Below are positions 18,157 to 26,050 of a stretch of 64,000 nt of DNA, piece after piece (within the stretch, counting starts at the first letter, position 1; every line of letters begins with the position of its first letter). Origin of the DNA: Oscillospiraceae bacterium. Its GTDB lineage: Bacteria; Bacillota; Clostridia; Oscillospirales; Oscillospiraceae. The notes beneath the pieces were generated by a model that worked only from the letters and a program-made list of their open reading frames with translations, was not told where the DNA came from and did no database searches. The stretch covers positions 33,048 to 97,047 of the forward strand of contig JAFSUG010000012.1 of assembly GCA_017445385.1 (NCBI GenBank), read 5' to 3'. The position numbers and the translations under genes were made by a program.

Positions 18157-19046
18157 CAGTCCTGCCATAGCGCTTCGGCTTTTTCCACGAACTGCGGATG
18201 GTACGATTCCTTTGCGCGGCGCAGCCCCTCAAGGCCCATATCGTCCTCGCGGTTGAGCCAGCGGACATCGGGATAGCGCGATTGCACCATGCGCGAAAAC
18301 TCGCGGTTGATCATTGCGTATGCGCCGGAAACGTCCGGATCGGCTTTTTCAAAATTCACGTCGAACATCTCATCGCTTGCGCGGCAGCCAACCGAAAATG
18401 CCACGATCTTGCTGCCGTCGGAAAGCAGAAGTCCGTCCGCTTCGAGCTGCCGAAAATGCTTCAGCGTGCGCTCGATGGCGCGGCGCTCAACAGAGAGCGA
18501 TGCGCTCGCGTCGTGCGTTTCATACCATGCTTTTGCAAATGCTTCGCAGAGCGGCGCGGTTTTCTCATCGAGCGGCAGGGTGTACCAATCGGGATTGTCC
18601 GCTATGAAGCGGTTGATATGGTTGCGCTTTGCCTGCAGCTTTTTGCCGGAAAGCTGCGTAAGCTGCTCGATGGGGTAGAGATAGTCATAGGAATCGCGCA
18701 GAAGCGTATAGGTGAATTTGCCCGGATAGAGCTTTTCCAATACGGCGCGGTCTTCTTCCGTGACGCCGCGCAGCGCGAACGGCTTGCCGTGCTCGGCGGC
18801 ATCTGCGCGGATTGCTTCAAGCGCCGGCTTGGGATCGCCTGTGCCGACGGGGTAGAGATAGCGAAGCTGCCCGTCCCATTGCGCGGCAGGGCAGATGAAA
18901 TCGCCCACGCGGGCAATGCCGCCGCCGCTGGACATCCAAAACATCAAATTTGCGAACGTATACTCGCAGCCCATGCGTCCGGCAGAATATAAGATTTTCT
19001 GCGCCCACGCGCGGTCTTCCAGTTTTACAGGTTCAAAATTCAGCAT
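18156..19046 (-). CDS. DUF2156 / phosphatidylglycerol lysyltransferase C-terminal-domain protein
   Basis: 296 residues, cytoplasmic. GNAT-like twin fold with KKLQAKRNHINRFI (about 143-156) and RWLNREDDMGLEGLRRAK (about 259-276), both characteristic of stand-alone DUF2156 proteins. Family members transfer aminoacyl or acyl groups; the substrate here is unknown. It forms an operon with the GNAT gene and has its own promoter. Confidence 0.82.
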   Translation of the reverse strand: MLNFEPVKLEDRAWAQKILYSAGRMGCEYTFANLMFWMSSGGGIARVGDFICPAAQWDGQLRYLYPVGTGDPKPALEAIRADAAEHGKPFALRGVTEEDRAVLEKLYPGKFTYTLLRDSYDYLYPIEQLTQLSGKKLQAKRNHINRFIADNPDWYTLPLDEKTAPLCEAFAKAWYETHDASASLSVERRAIERTLKHFRQLEADGLLLSDGSKIVAFSVGCRASDEMFDVNFEKADPDVSGAYAMINREFSRMVQSRYPDVRWLNREDDMGLEGLRRAKESYHPQFVEKAEALWQD

Positions 19047-19069
19047 TGAAACAACTCCATTTCGTGGAA

Positions 19070-19098
19070 ATTATAGCATATTTCCATCGAAAAAGCAA
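19070..19098 (-). promoter_or_regulatory. Promoter of the DUF2156-GNAT operon
   Basis: On the minus strand, TTGCTT (19093-19098), a 17-nt spacer and TATAAT (19070-19075), 23 nt before the start codon. Confidence 0.75.
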
Positions 19099-19100
19099 AT

Positions 19101-19133
19101 AAAGCGGCAGATCCCGATGGGATCTGCCGCTTT
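19101..19133 (-). terminator. Intrinsic terminator of the SLH/NlpC-like gene
   Basis: AAAGCGGCAGATCCC pairs with GGATCTGCCGCTTT with a 4-nt loop, followed on the minus strand by a T-rich tract. It separates the gene from the DUF2156 operon. Confidence 0.8.
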
Positions 19134-19143
19134 CGATTGATTT

Positions 19144-21285
19144 TTACAGGCTGCGCAGGAGCCAGATGATCTTGCTGATCTGCGCTCTTGTGAGGATGCC
19201 GCCGGGCTGGAAGGTCGTTGCCGTCATGCCATTGATGACGCCTGCCTTATTCAGCGCGAGAACGGAAGCATCGGACGTATCCGTAAAGGGATTGCTTGAT
19301 GGCTGCTCGGTGAGGTTCTTCGCTTTCGCCGCAATCTGGCAGAAGGCAAGACGCGAAACCGCGCCGTCAAGATTGACGTCGTTTGCGAGCCAGCCGTTGT
19401 TCTTGGCAAACGTCAGATAGCCGCTTGCCCAATGCGAGCCGGTCTTCGCCTGCTCGGGATTGCCGAGCGCGCAGACGATCAGCTTCAGCGCCTGACCGTA
19501 GGTCAGATTGCCGTTCGGAACGAAGGTGGTTGCCGTCATGCCGTTGACTGTGCCGTCGGTATAGAGGTCTTTCACGTAGGTATAGAACCAATCGTTCGTC
19601 TTTACGTCCGTAAACGGAAGGCTGATCATCTTGGTCATATCATCGAACGCAAGGGACGGACGAAGCACGAAGAAAACGTCTTTCGTCTGCAGCGCGATCA
19701 GATTTGCGTCACGCGCGGTTGCAACCTTGGTGCCGAGAGAAGCAAGCAACGTCTTGCCGGTCCAGACGTAGATGTTCGTGGAAGCGTCGCTTGCGGAAAC
19801 CGTTGTGGAAACAACGATGTCGCCCGGCTGCAGGTCTGCGCTGTGGCAGTTCAGATTGCGGAGCTTGCTGGAGTCGGTGCGGAGGTATTTGCCGCCCGTC
19901 CAATTGGGAACCATCATATTGCGGATGGTCTGATAAGCGGGGTCAACGGTTTCGTTGAGATAATACAGGCGCGCGCCGGCGAAAACCTGCTGCGTATAGA
20001 ACGCCTTGATCAGTTCTTTGATCGGCGGCAGATTCAGACTGACGCCGAGCGTCTTCTGATAAACTTCGTTTGCAAATGCCGTACCCGTTGCGGAGAAGTC
20101 TTTGATGTTTGCGCTCTGCAGTTTCGAAGCGGAAGGCGCTTTGCCGCTGACCGTGGTTTCCAGCGTGTTGGAGGGGATGTTATCCACCATGCCGCCGCCG
20201 GATACGATCGTTTCGCCGCGTTTTGCGGTAACGGTAACGTCATAGCTCAAGGTAACTTTCTCGCCTGCCGGGATATTGAGCGTCCAGGTGATCTGGTTGC
20301 CGGAAACGCTGCCGCCGTTCGTTACGGAGCCGTCTACGAGCGAAACGCCGTTCGGGATCGTCTCGCTGACGGGCAGGTTCGAATAGGCGGATTTCGAATG
20401 ATTTTCAATTTCAATTGTGTATCTCAGCGTGTCGCCCGTTGCGGCGGAGCCGTAGCGGCGTGTGTTCACGGTGCGGTCGATCGTCATTTCCGTATACTTC
20501 ATGCGGCTGCGTGCCGGCGCGGAGATCGTCTTCGTGCCTTCGGCATCAAGCAGCGGACGGAGGACCAGATAGCGCATTTTCGGGTTGCGCAGATCGGTAT
20601 AGACCATCTGATTGTTGTTCTTGGGATACGTTGCCGTATCGATCAGGCGTGCGGTGATCGGCTCATGCAGGATATTGCCGCCCTCTTCAACCTGGTCAAC
20701 GCCGGTCTCCAGATCGTATTTTTTGCCGGAAGAATGGATGATCTCCGCCATGCCGTCGCCATCGAGATCGCCGACGTAGAGCATTGCGTGGCCGGTTGCA
20801 GTGGTTGTGGAGATGCAGATCATGACGTCGCCCGGCTGCAGCAGTTTCAGCGTTTTCTGCGCGGCAGCTTCGATGCCGTCCGGATCGGCGAGGTTGTCAT
20901 GCTTGAAGACGAGAAGCTTTTCCGGCGCTTTCGTATACTGCTCGCCGGTCAGGAATTTGGAATGGTCCTCGGTGATGCGATAGCCGAAAACGTTCCAATA
21001 GACTTCCCAGCAGAACGACGAGCAAACGGTGTAAACCGTGAAGTCCGAGGTGGCGTATTCGGGCGTGATCTCTTCATGCTCGCGGATGATGCCGCCCTTG
21101 CTGCGCGCCTGGTTTGTCAGCTCGGTGGAGTCATAGTCCATTGTGGGTTTATGATGGAACGCAAGCGCGGTCTGAACGATCGCGTTTTGCTTTTCCGTAA
21201 GCGCCGCGGCGGACGCTGCCGGCAGGAATGCTGCCAGCGTAGCAAGCGCCAGCACAACTGCCAGCGTTTTTTTCAGCAGTTTCAT
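19144..21285 (-). CDS. Secreted SLH protein with two NlpC/P60-like halves and a DUF11 domain
   Basis: 713 residues from ATG 21285, preceded by AGGAGG. A signal peptide ends near PAASA. The first cysteine-peptidase-like part (about 28-240) has TVCSSFCWEVYW (nucleophile Cys) and GHAMLYVGD (His), with a following HSSGKKYD. A DUF11-type adhesin repeat follows (about 275-390, TGDTLRYTIEIENHS). A second P60-like part (about 395-540) retains LQPGDIV and FFVLRPSL but no clear Cys/His pair. Three SLH repeats (about 545-713, each with NGMTATTF-type motifs in two) anchor it to the wall. Probably a cell-wall peptide hydrolase or scaffold. A non-secreted paralogue lies at 24297-25913. Confidence 0.82.
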   Translation of the reverse strand: MKLLKKTLAVVLALATLAAFLPAASAAALTEKQNAIVQTALAFHHKPTMDYDSTELTNQARSKGGIIREHEEITPEYATSDFTVYTVCSSFCWEVYWNVFGYRITEDHSKFLTGEQYTKAPEKLLVFKHDNLADPDGIEAAAQKTLKLLQPGDVMICISTTTATGHAMLYVGDLDGDGMAEIIHSSGKKYDLETGVDQVEEGGNILHEPITARLIDTATYPKNNNQMVYTDLRNPKMRYLVLRPLLDAEGTKTISAPARSRMKYTEMTIDRTVNTRRYGSAATGDTLRYTIEIENHSKSAYSNLPVSETIPNGVSLVDGSVTNGGSVSGNQITWTLNIPAGEKVTLSYDVTVTAKRGETIVSGGGMVDNIPSNTLETTVSGKAPSASKLQSANIKDFSATGTAFANEVYQKTLGVSLNLPPIKELIKAFYTQQVFAGARLYYLNETVDPAYQTIRNMMVPNWTGGKYLRTDSSKLRNLNCHSADLQPGDIVVSTTVSASDASTNIYVWTGKTLLASLGTKVATARDANLIALQTKDVFFVLRPSLAFDDMTKMISLPFTDVKTNDWFYTYVKDLYTDGTVNGMTATTFVPNGNLTYGQALKLIVCALGNPEQAKTGSHWASGYLTFAKNNGWLANDVNLDGAVSRLAFCQIAAKAKNLTEQPSSNPFTDTSDASVLALNKAGVINGMTATTFQPGGILTRAQISKIIWLLRSL

Positions 21286-21427
21286 GGGGATGACCTCCTG
21301 TGCTTGGGTAGTTTTCTCTATTAAGGAGCAAGCTCCTCCACTTGCAGTATAGCACACTTTCTTTCTAAGCTTCCATTGCAAATGTGCGCAGGGATATTGC
21401 GCGTAGTCTCAATTTGGAGGCTTTGTT

Positions 21428-21455
21428 TTGCGTTTTTGACACGCTGTCGTATAAT
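21428..21455 (+). promoter_or_regulatory. Candidate promoter of the DegT-like gene
   Basis: A perfect TATAAT (21450-21455) with TTGCGT (21428-21433) 16 nt upstream. TTGACA (21436-21441) is too close to serve as -35 for it. Confidence 0.5.
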
Positions 21456-21524
21456 GACGGCGGATGGATTGCGTTTCCGCAGCGAAATGCTCGGACGAAT
21501 GGATCTGTAAAAGAGGTGCCCGCA

Positions 21525-22598
21525 ATGAAAATCATCAGCACGAATTCAATGCCGCTCGACGAAACGGCGCTTATGCTCGGCAATGCGGAAACGGCGATTC
21601 CCGAATCGCCGAAAAACGTCGCGCTGTTTTCAAAATGCCGCGACGCGATCTTTATGGCGGCAAAATACTGCCCCGTTCCGGGAAAGCGCGTTCTGATTCC
21701 GGCATATACCTGCGCAACGGCCTATATGCCGTTTGAGGAGCTTGGCTGGGAGCTGTTTTTCTATCCCGTTACGCGGGAGCTGCGCATTGCGAAAGATGCG
21801 TTTTCGGAGCTGCTGAAAACGGTGCGGCCGTCGATCGTGCTTGCGCCGTCTTACTACGGCGCGGATCTGAACGATCAGGAGCTGGAGCTGCTTGCCGCGG
21901 CGAAACGCGCCGGCGCGTTCGTAATCGAGGATCTTACGCAGTCGGCGTTTTCAACGCAGAATGCCGACGTTATCGATGCGTTCGTGGGGAGCGTCCGTAA
22001 ATGGTTTCCGATGCCGGACGGCGGCTTCCTGCGTTCGGACAAGCTGCCGTATGACCTCGACCGGGGACTGCCGGAAGACGAGCAGTTCCTTACGCATGAG
22101 AAATGCGCGATGCGCGTTTTTGCGCGCTATCTCGAAAGCGGCGATCCCGCCCTGCTCGCCGCCGTTCGCATCCTGGAAAAAGACGCGCGCTCGTCATATG
22201 TCAAGCCCTGCCGGATGGCGGATTTTTCTCGGCGGATCTATGCCGCGCAGGATGATGTGGAAAATTCCAAGCGGCGCATGGAAAACTGCCGCTTTCTCTA
22301 TGAGCGGCTGAAAAACAGCAAAACCTGCAAGGTCGTCTGGGCAGGCATTGACCAGATGACGACCGGACCGCTGTGGTTCCCGATCTACGTTGCGGATAAA
22401 AAGCGATTCCGCCTTGAAGTTGCGAATCCGGCAGGATTTACCGCGCCGGGACTTTGGACGGTTGAATCGGAGCAGGTGCTCGTAAACGACGATATGCGCT
22501 ATATTTATCAGCACATCGTGGGCGTAACTTGCGGACAGATGTACGGCGCGGAGGACATGGAACGCATCGCGCAGGCGATCGAAAGCTGGAAGCTATAA
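21525..22598 (+). CDS. DegT/DnrJ/EryC1-like PLP-dependent aminotransferase-fold protein
   Basis: 357 residues from ATG 21525, with AGAGGTG upstream. The order of motifs fits the DegT/AHBA family: RVLIPAYTCATAYMPFEELG (about 50-69, small-domain PLP phosphate loop), VIEDLTQSAF (Asp that contacts the pyridine N) and GSVRKWFPMPDGGFL (about 155-169) with the candidate Schiff-base Lys. Such enzymes transaminate keto-sugars or related intermediates. No sugar-biosynthesis neighbours are present, so the substrate is open. Confidence 0.7.
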   Translation: MKIISTNSMPLDETALMLGNAETAIPESPKNVALFSKCRDAIFMAAKYCPVPGKRVLIPAYTCATAYMPFEELGWELFFYPVTRELRIAKDAFSELLKTVRPSIVLAPSYYGADLNDQELELLAAAKRAGAFVIEDLTQSAFSTQNADVIDAFVGSVRKWFPMPDGGFLRSDKLPYDLDRGLPEDEQFLTHEKCAMRVFARYLESGDPALLAAVRILEKDARSSYVKPCRMADFSRRIYAAQDDVENSKRRMENCRFLYERLKNSKTCKVVWAGIDQMTTGPLWFPIYVADKKRFRLEVANPAGFTAPGLWTVESEQVLVNDDMRYIYQHIVGVTCGQMYGAEDMERIAQAIESWKL

Positions 22599-22599
22599 G

Positions 22600-22641
22600 A
22601 AAAACGGGTTGCAGGGAAACGTCCTTGCAACCCGTTTTTTT
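22600..22641. terminator. Bidirectional intrinsic terminator
   Basis: AAAAACGGGTTGCA pairs with TTGCAACCCGTTTTT between the convergent DegT-like and AraC genes. Confidence 0.85.
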
Positions 22642-23458
22642 ATTCTTTGCCCTCTTGACTTGGGGCGATGCCGTAGCGCCGCTTATAGGCGCGGTAGAAC
22701 GTGGAATAGTCGCGGAAGCCGCTGAGCTGGCACGCCTTTTTCGGGATCACGCCGCCGATCATCATTTCGCGCGCTGCCTGCAGCCGCTTTTTAGAGATGT
22801 ATTCGCCGAGCGGTTCGCCCGTTTCCGCCTTAAACAGGCGATAGAGCGATGCGCGCGAGATATGGAACCGCTGCGTCAGCTCGCCGACGTCGCCGCCGGT
22901 TGTCAGGCTGTGGTTTACATAACTTACGATCTGCTTTGCGAGCGGATCGTCGGACTGGAGCGGCTGCGCGCCATGGGTAAAGACTTCGTAGATCGTCCAA
23001 AGCAGGCTCAGCGCGCAGGTGCGGAGCTGGATTTCGCGGTCGCATCCGGCGCGGAGCATCTGGCGCAGCGTCTGCTGCCAGAAATCATCGGGGAAGCTGT
23101 TGGGGTGGAGCAGGTTGCCCTGCCCGTGAATGCGCGACTCAAACGGCTCAAGCAGCCGTTCCATGCCGATGCGTTCGAGCCATTCGCGCTCGAAGCCGAT
23201 CCAGATGCGGTCGAACGTTACGCCCGGCTCGGCGGTGCGCGTAAAGACTTCGCCGGGGCGCAGCAAAAGCAGATCGCCCGGGTGGAGCGTATGCGTGGAC
23301 GCGCCGACGTGGTAGGTGATCTCGCCGGCAAGGCAGTAGGTCATCTCATAATAGCGCTTCGTTTTGATTTTGGAATTATACGGCGTCTGATACGTTGTGG
23401 AAAGCTGCATAAAGCGCACGTCCCATACGCCTAAATATTGGGTCGGTTTTTCGTCCAT
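22640..23458 (-). CDS. AraC-family transcriptional regulator
   Basis: 272 residues from ATG 23458, with GAGGGG upstream. An N-terminal cupin-like sensor domain (about 15-130; HPGDLLLLRPGEVF) precedes two helix-turn-helix units: GELTQRFHISRASLYRLFKA (about 195-214) and KKACQLSGFRDYSTFYRAYK (about 241-260). Family members with this order bind a sugar or other small ligand. It is divergent from the gamma-Glu hydrolase/P60-like pair at 23629-25913, which it may control (inference). Confidence 0.9.
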   Translation of the reverse strand: MDEKPTQYLGVWDVRFMQLSTTYQTPYNSKIKTKRYYEMTYCLAGEITYHVGASTHTLHPGDLLLLRPGEVFTRTAEPGVTFDRIWIGFEREWLERIGMERLLEPFESRIHGQGNLLHPNSFPDDFWQQTLRQMLRAGCDREIQLRTCALSLLWTIYEVFTHGAQPLQSDDPLAKQIVSYVNHSLTTGGDVGELTQRFHISRASLYRLFKAETGEPLGEYISKKRLQAAREMMIGGVIPKKACQLSGFRDYSTFYRAYKRRYGIAPSQEGKE

Positions 23459-23628
23459 AAACGTCCCCTCTTTGCGTTTTTTATTATTATACACGATAAT
23501 CTTGCAAATTGAATCATGATTTTCAAAAATCGCGTTTTCGGTGAGACGGAGCGCAATATATATCCGTTTGGTTGCAATGTAAATCCTTGGCGCTGTATGG
23601 TAAAATGAAGCCAAAGGAGTGATTTCCG
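23459..23628. promoter_or_regulatory. Divergent regulatory region between araC-type gene and gamma-Glu hydrolase
   Basis: On the minus strand a perfect TATAAT (23486-23491) with a weak TTCAAT 16 nt upstream. On the plus strand TAAAAT (about 23601) ahead of AAGGAG. No clear operator was found by eye. Confidence 0.4.
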
Positions 23629-24297
23629 GTGGATAGACCGATACGAATTGCAATCCCGACCGTGCGCGGCACGGCGGATAATTACGTGCTTGCGCTGAAA
23701 ATGCTCGGCGCGGAGCCTGTGATCGTGCACGAGGTGCCGAACGTCGCGGAATTTGACGGACTGCTGATCCACGGCGGCGTTGCGGACGTAAATCCCAAGC
23801 GCTACGGGCAGGAGCTCTGCGGCAGCGCGAGCATCAACGATGCGCTCGATGAGCTGCAGTTTTCCGTTTTGGAAGCGTTTGCAAAGGCGAAAAAGCCGGT
23901 GTTCGGTATCTGCCGCGGCCATCAGCTGATCAACGTGTATTTCGGCGGAACGCTCGTGCAGGATATGCCGCGCGCCGCGCATCATATTTTCGGCATGATC
24001 TATCTGGCGCACGGCGCAAAGACGGTGCCGGATTCGTTCTTAACGCAGCTTTACGGCGAAGAATTTTCCATTAACAGCTCGCATCATGAATGCGTGGATC
24101 AGCTCGGACCGGAAATGCGCACCGCTCTCGTTGCCGACGACGGCACGATCGAAGCAACGCAGCATAATTCGCTGCCGGTCTGGTCGGTGCAGTGGCATCC
24201 GGAGCTGATGTGCGGCCGCTTCGCGCGGCGCGATACGGTAAACGGCGGCATCGTGCTGCGCTGGTTTATCGAGCAATGCGGCAAGGAGAGAGCGTAA
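23629..24297 (+). CDS. Class I glutamine amidotransferase-like gamma-glutamyl hydrolase (PuuD-like)
   Basis: 222 residues from GTG 23629, with AAGGAG 9 nt upstream. The nucleophile Cys lies in GICRGHQLINVYFGG (about 97-111), preceded by LLIHGGVADVNPKRYG, and WHPELM near the C-terminus supplies the His/Glu. It is clearly paralogous to the protein at 10795-11430 (shared RYGQEL, FAKAKKPVFGICRG and FGGTLVQD). Its stop overlaps the next start (TAATG), so it is co-translated with a P60-like protein. Both may attack gamma-glutamyl or peptide bonds of cell-wall-derived peptides (inference). Confidence 0.88.
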   Translation: MDRPIRIAIPTVRGTADNYVLALKMLGAEPVIVHEVPNVAEFDGLLIHGGVADVNPKRYGQELCGSASINDALDELQFSVLEAFAKAKKPVFGICRGHQLINVYFGGTLVQDMPRAAHHIFGMIYLAHGAKTVPDSFLTQLYGEEFSINSSHHECVDQLGPEMRTALVADDGTIEATQHNSLPVWSVQWHPELMCGRFARRDTVNGGIVLRWFIEQCGKERA

Positions 24298-25913
24298 TGG
24301 CTTATACAAGAGCGCAGATGCAGCAGGCGCTGATCGAAACGGCGCTGTCGTTTTACTATCACAATCCGTATATGCAGTATGATTCCAATCCGATGATCAT
24401 TCCGATGGGCTGGAAGATCCGCCGCTGCGATACGAAGCTGACCGCCGAAAGCGCCGCGCCGGACAACTGGATTTATGCGGTCTGCTCGGACTACGTCCAT
24501 CGCGTTTACCGCGACGCGGCAGGGTATCTGCTTGCGCCGTCCTCGCTCGAATACTGGACGGTCAGCACGACGCACGTTCCGGCGGACGATCCGATCACCG
24601 TTTATAAATACGGTGATGACGACGGCGAACAGGACATTGAAAAGGCGATCCGTGAGAGCCTGGAAAAAATGCAGCCGGGCGACGTGATCACCTACTACAT
24701 GATTACGGAAACCGCGCAGGGCGGCCACAGCCTGCTTTATATCGGCGATTACTTCGGCGACGGCAAGCGCTATATTCTCCATTCCTGCGCGCCCGGCGGC
24801 GGGAAATACGATCATACCACCGGTGTGGACAAGGTTGAGCCAACCGGCACGATCCAGCTGCAAACGGTGGAGGAAATCTGCTTCTATCCGCCGGAATCCA
24901 CGATCCGCCGCCGCGATCTCAGACTGGCAAACCGCTTTACGATCCATCGGCCGCTCGACCTGATGGAAAAGGAAGGCTTCAAGCTGACGCCTTCGGCGCA
25001 GACGCGGCTGAAATACAAAGGCCTTGAATTCTGGAAAACGCTGGATCGTTCGCAGTTCAGCCAGGCTGCGCCGGGCGAGCGCGTAACGGTAAAGCTGACG
25101 GTGAAAAACCACAGCGGCGAAGCGTATCACGCGCTGCCGATCTCCGATCCGATTCCGGCGGGGCAGCCGCTTGCTGCCGTTTCGGAAGGCGGCTGCGAAA
25201 AGGACGGAGCCGTTTACTGGACGCTCGATCTTGCAGCCGGCGATACCGCGGAGCTGACCTATACGATCCGCGCCACGGGCAAGCCCGGCGATCTGATCCG
25301 CTTCCCGGCAGGCCGTGTCGGTGAGATTCCCACGCGCGAAACCGCGCTGAAGATCGGCGTGCAGCTTATAACGCCGCTGCATCGGCAGGCGCTTGCGCGC
25401 GTAAACCCCGGCACGTTCCCGAAATTCCTCGGCGACGGCAAGTGGTACGATCTCAATTCCATCCAGCGGTTCTACTACACCGTTATGGGCAAGCAGCTCA
25501 CGATGGAGCGGACGGTTGAGGAGCTTCTCTCTCCGCTGATCGAGAAACGGTCCGTGGAAGACAGCAGCGAGGAGCTGATCGTCCTCAAGGAGGGCGCGAA
25601 GCTGCCGCGGACGATGCTCTATAAGCACATGGCAGGCAAGTACTTCTATAACGGTACGGATATGAACGATCGCGTTCTGGAGTACAACGAGGAGAACTAC
25701 GTCCCCGGCGACGTGTTCATCTGCCTGACGGGAGAGGGCGAAAGCCTGTTTGATCCGAAGGGCATCGAGCTGCAGATCTATCTCGGCGATCAGCGTGCGC
25801 TCGTGATCACCGAGCGCGGCTCGTCCGTCCAATCGTTCGCGGAGTCAATCGGAAGAGACCTACGGATGCATTTTGTCATTGCGATACGGCCATCTTTGCT
25901 GCGCGATTGGTAA
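24297..25913 (+). CDS. Non-secreted NlpC/P60-like + DUF11 protein, paralogue of the SLH protein at 19144-21285
   Basis: 538 residues from ATG 24297, overlapping the previous stop by 1 nt. There is no signal peptide and no SLH repeat. The order matches the secreted paralogue: IYAVCSDYVHRVYRD (candidate nucleophile, about 62-76), MQPGDVI, GGHSLLYIGDYFGDG (about 145-159), HSCAPGGGKYDHTTGVDKVE, then a DUF11-like beta domain (about 265-360) and a second P60-like half ending in FVIAIRPSL. Cytoplasmic location is inferred from the missing export signal. It could process imported muropeptides or be an immunity-type partner of the surface copy; neither is shown. Confidence 0.75.
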   Translation: MAYTRAQMQQALIETALSFYYHNPYMQYDSNPMIIPMGWKIRRCDTKLTAESAAPDNWIYAVCSDYVHRVYRDAAGYLLAPSSLEYWTVSTTHVPADDPITVYKYGDDDGEQDIEKAIRESLEKMQPGDVITYYMITETAQGGHSLLYIGDYFGDGKRYILHSCAPGGGKYDHTTGVDKVEPTGTIQLQTVEEICFYPPESTIRRRDLRLANRFTIHRPLDLMEKEGFKLTPSAQTRLKYKGLEFWKTLDRSQFSQAAPGERVTVKLTVKNHSGEAYHALPISDPIPAGQPLAAVSEGGCEKDGAVYWTLDLAAGDTAELTYTIRATGKPGDLIRFPAGRVGEIPTRETALKIGVQLITPLHRQALARVNPGTFPKFLGDGKWYDLNSIQRFYYTVMGKQLTMERTVEELLSPLIEKRSVEDSSEELIVLKEGAKLPRTMLYKHMAGKYFYNGTDMNDRVLEYNEENYVPGDVFICLTGEGESLFDPKGIELQIYLGDQRALVITERGSSVQSFAESIGRDLRMHFVIAIRPSLLRDW

Positions 25914-25970
25914 AACGACAGAGAATGCGGCGCGATTTTTATACAAACTATATAAATCTTTTTCGCGCCG

Positions 25971-25999
25971 TTGAAAACAAGGGAATGCACTGGTATACT
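25971..25999 (+). promoter_or_regulatory. Promoter of the solute-binding protein gene
   Basis: TTGAAA (25971-25976), a 17-nt spacer and TATACT (25994-25999), 51 nt before the start codon at 26051. Confidence 0.75.
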
Positions 26000-26050
26000 T
26001 ATATGTACCTTGCAAATAAAACTGAAATTCGCAAAACGGAGGGATCACTC

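Noticed and set aside
21436..21455. TTGACA followed by TATAAT upstream of the DegT-like gene as a standard promoter
   Set aside because: The two hexamers are only 8 nt apart, too close to work as one promoter; the TATAAT was paired with TTGCGT 16 nt upstream instead.
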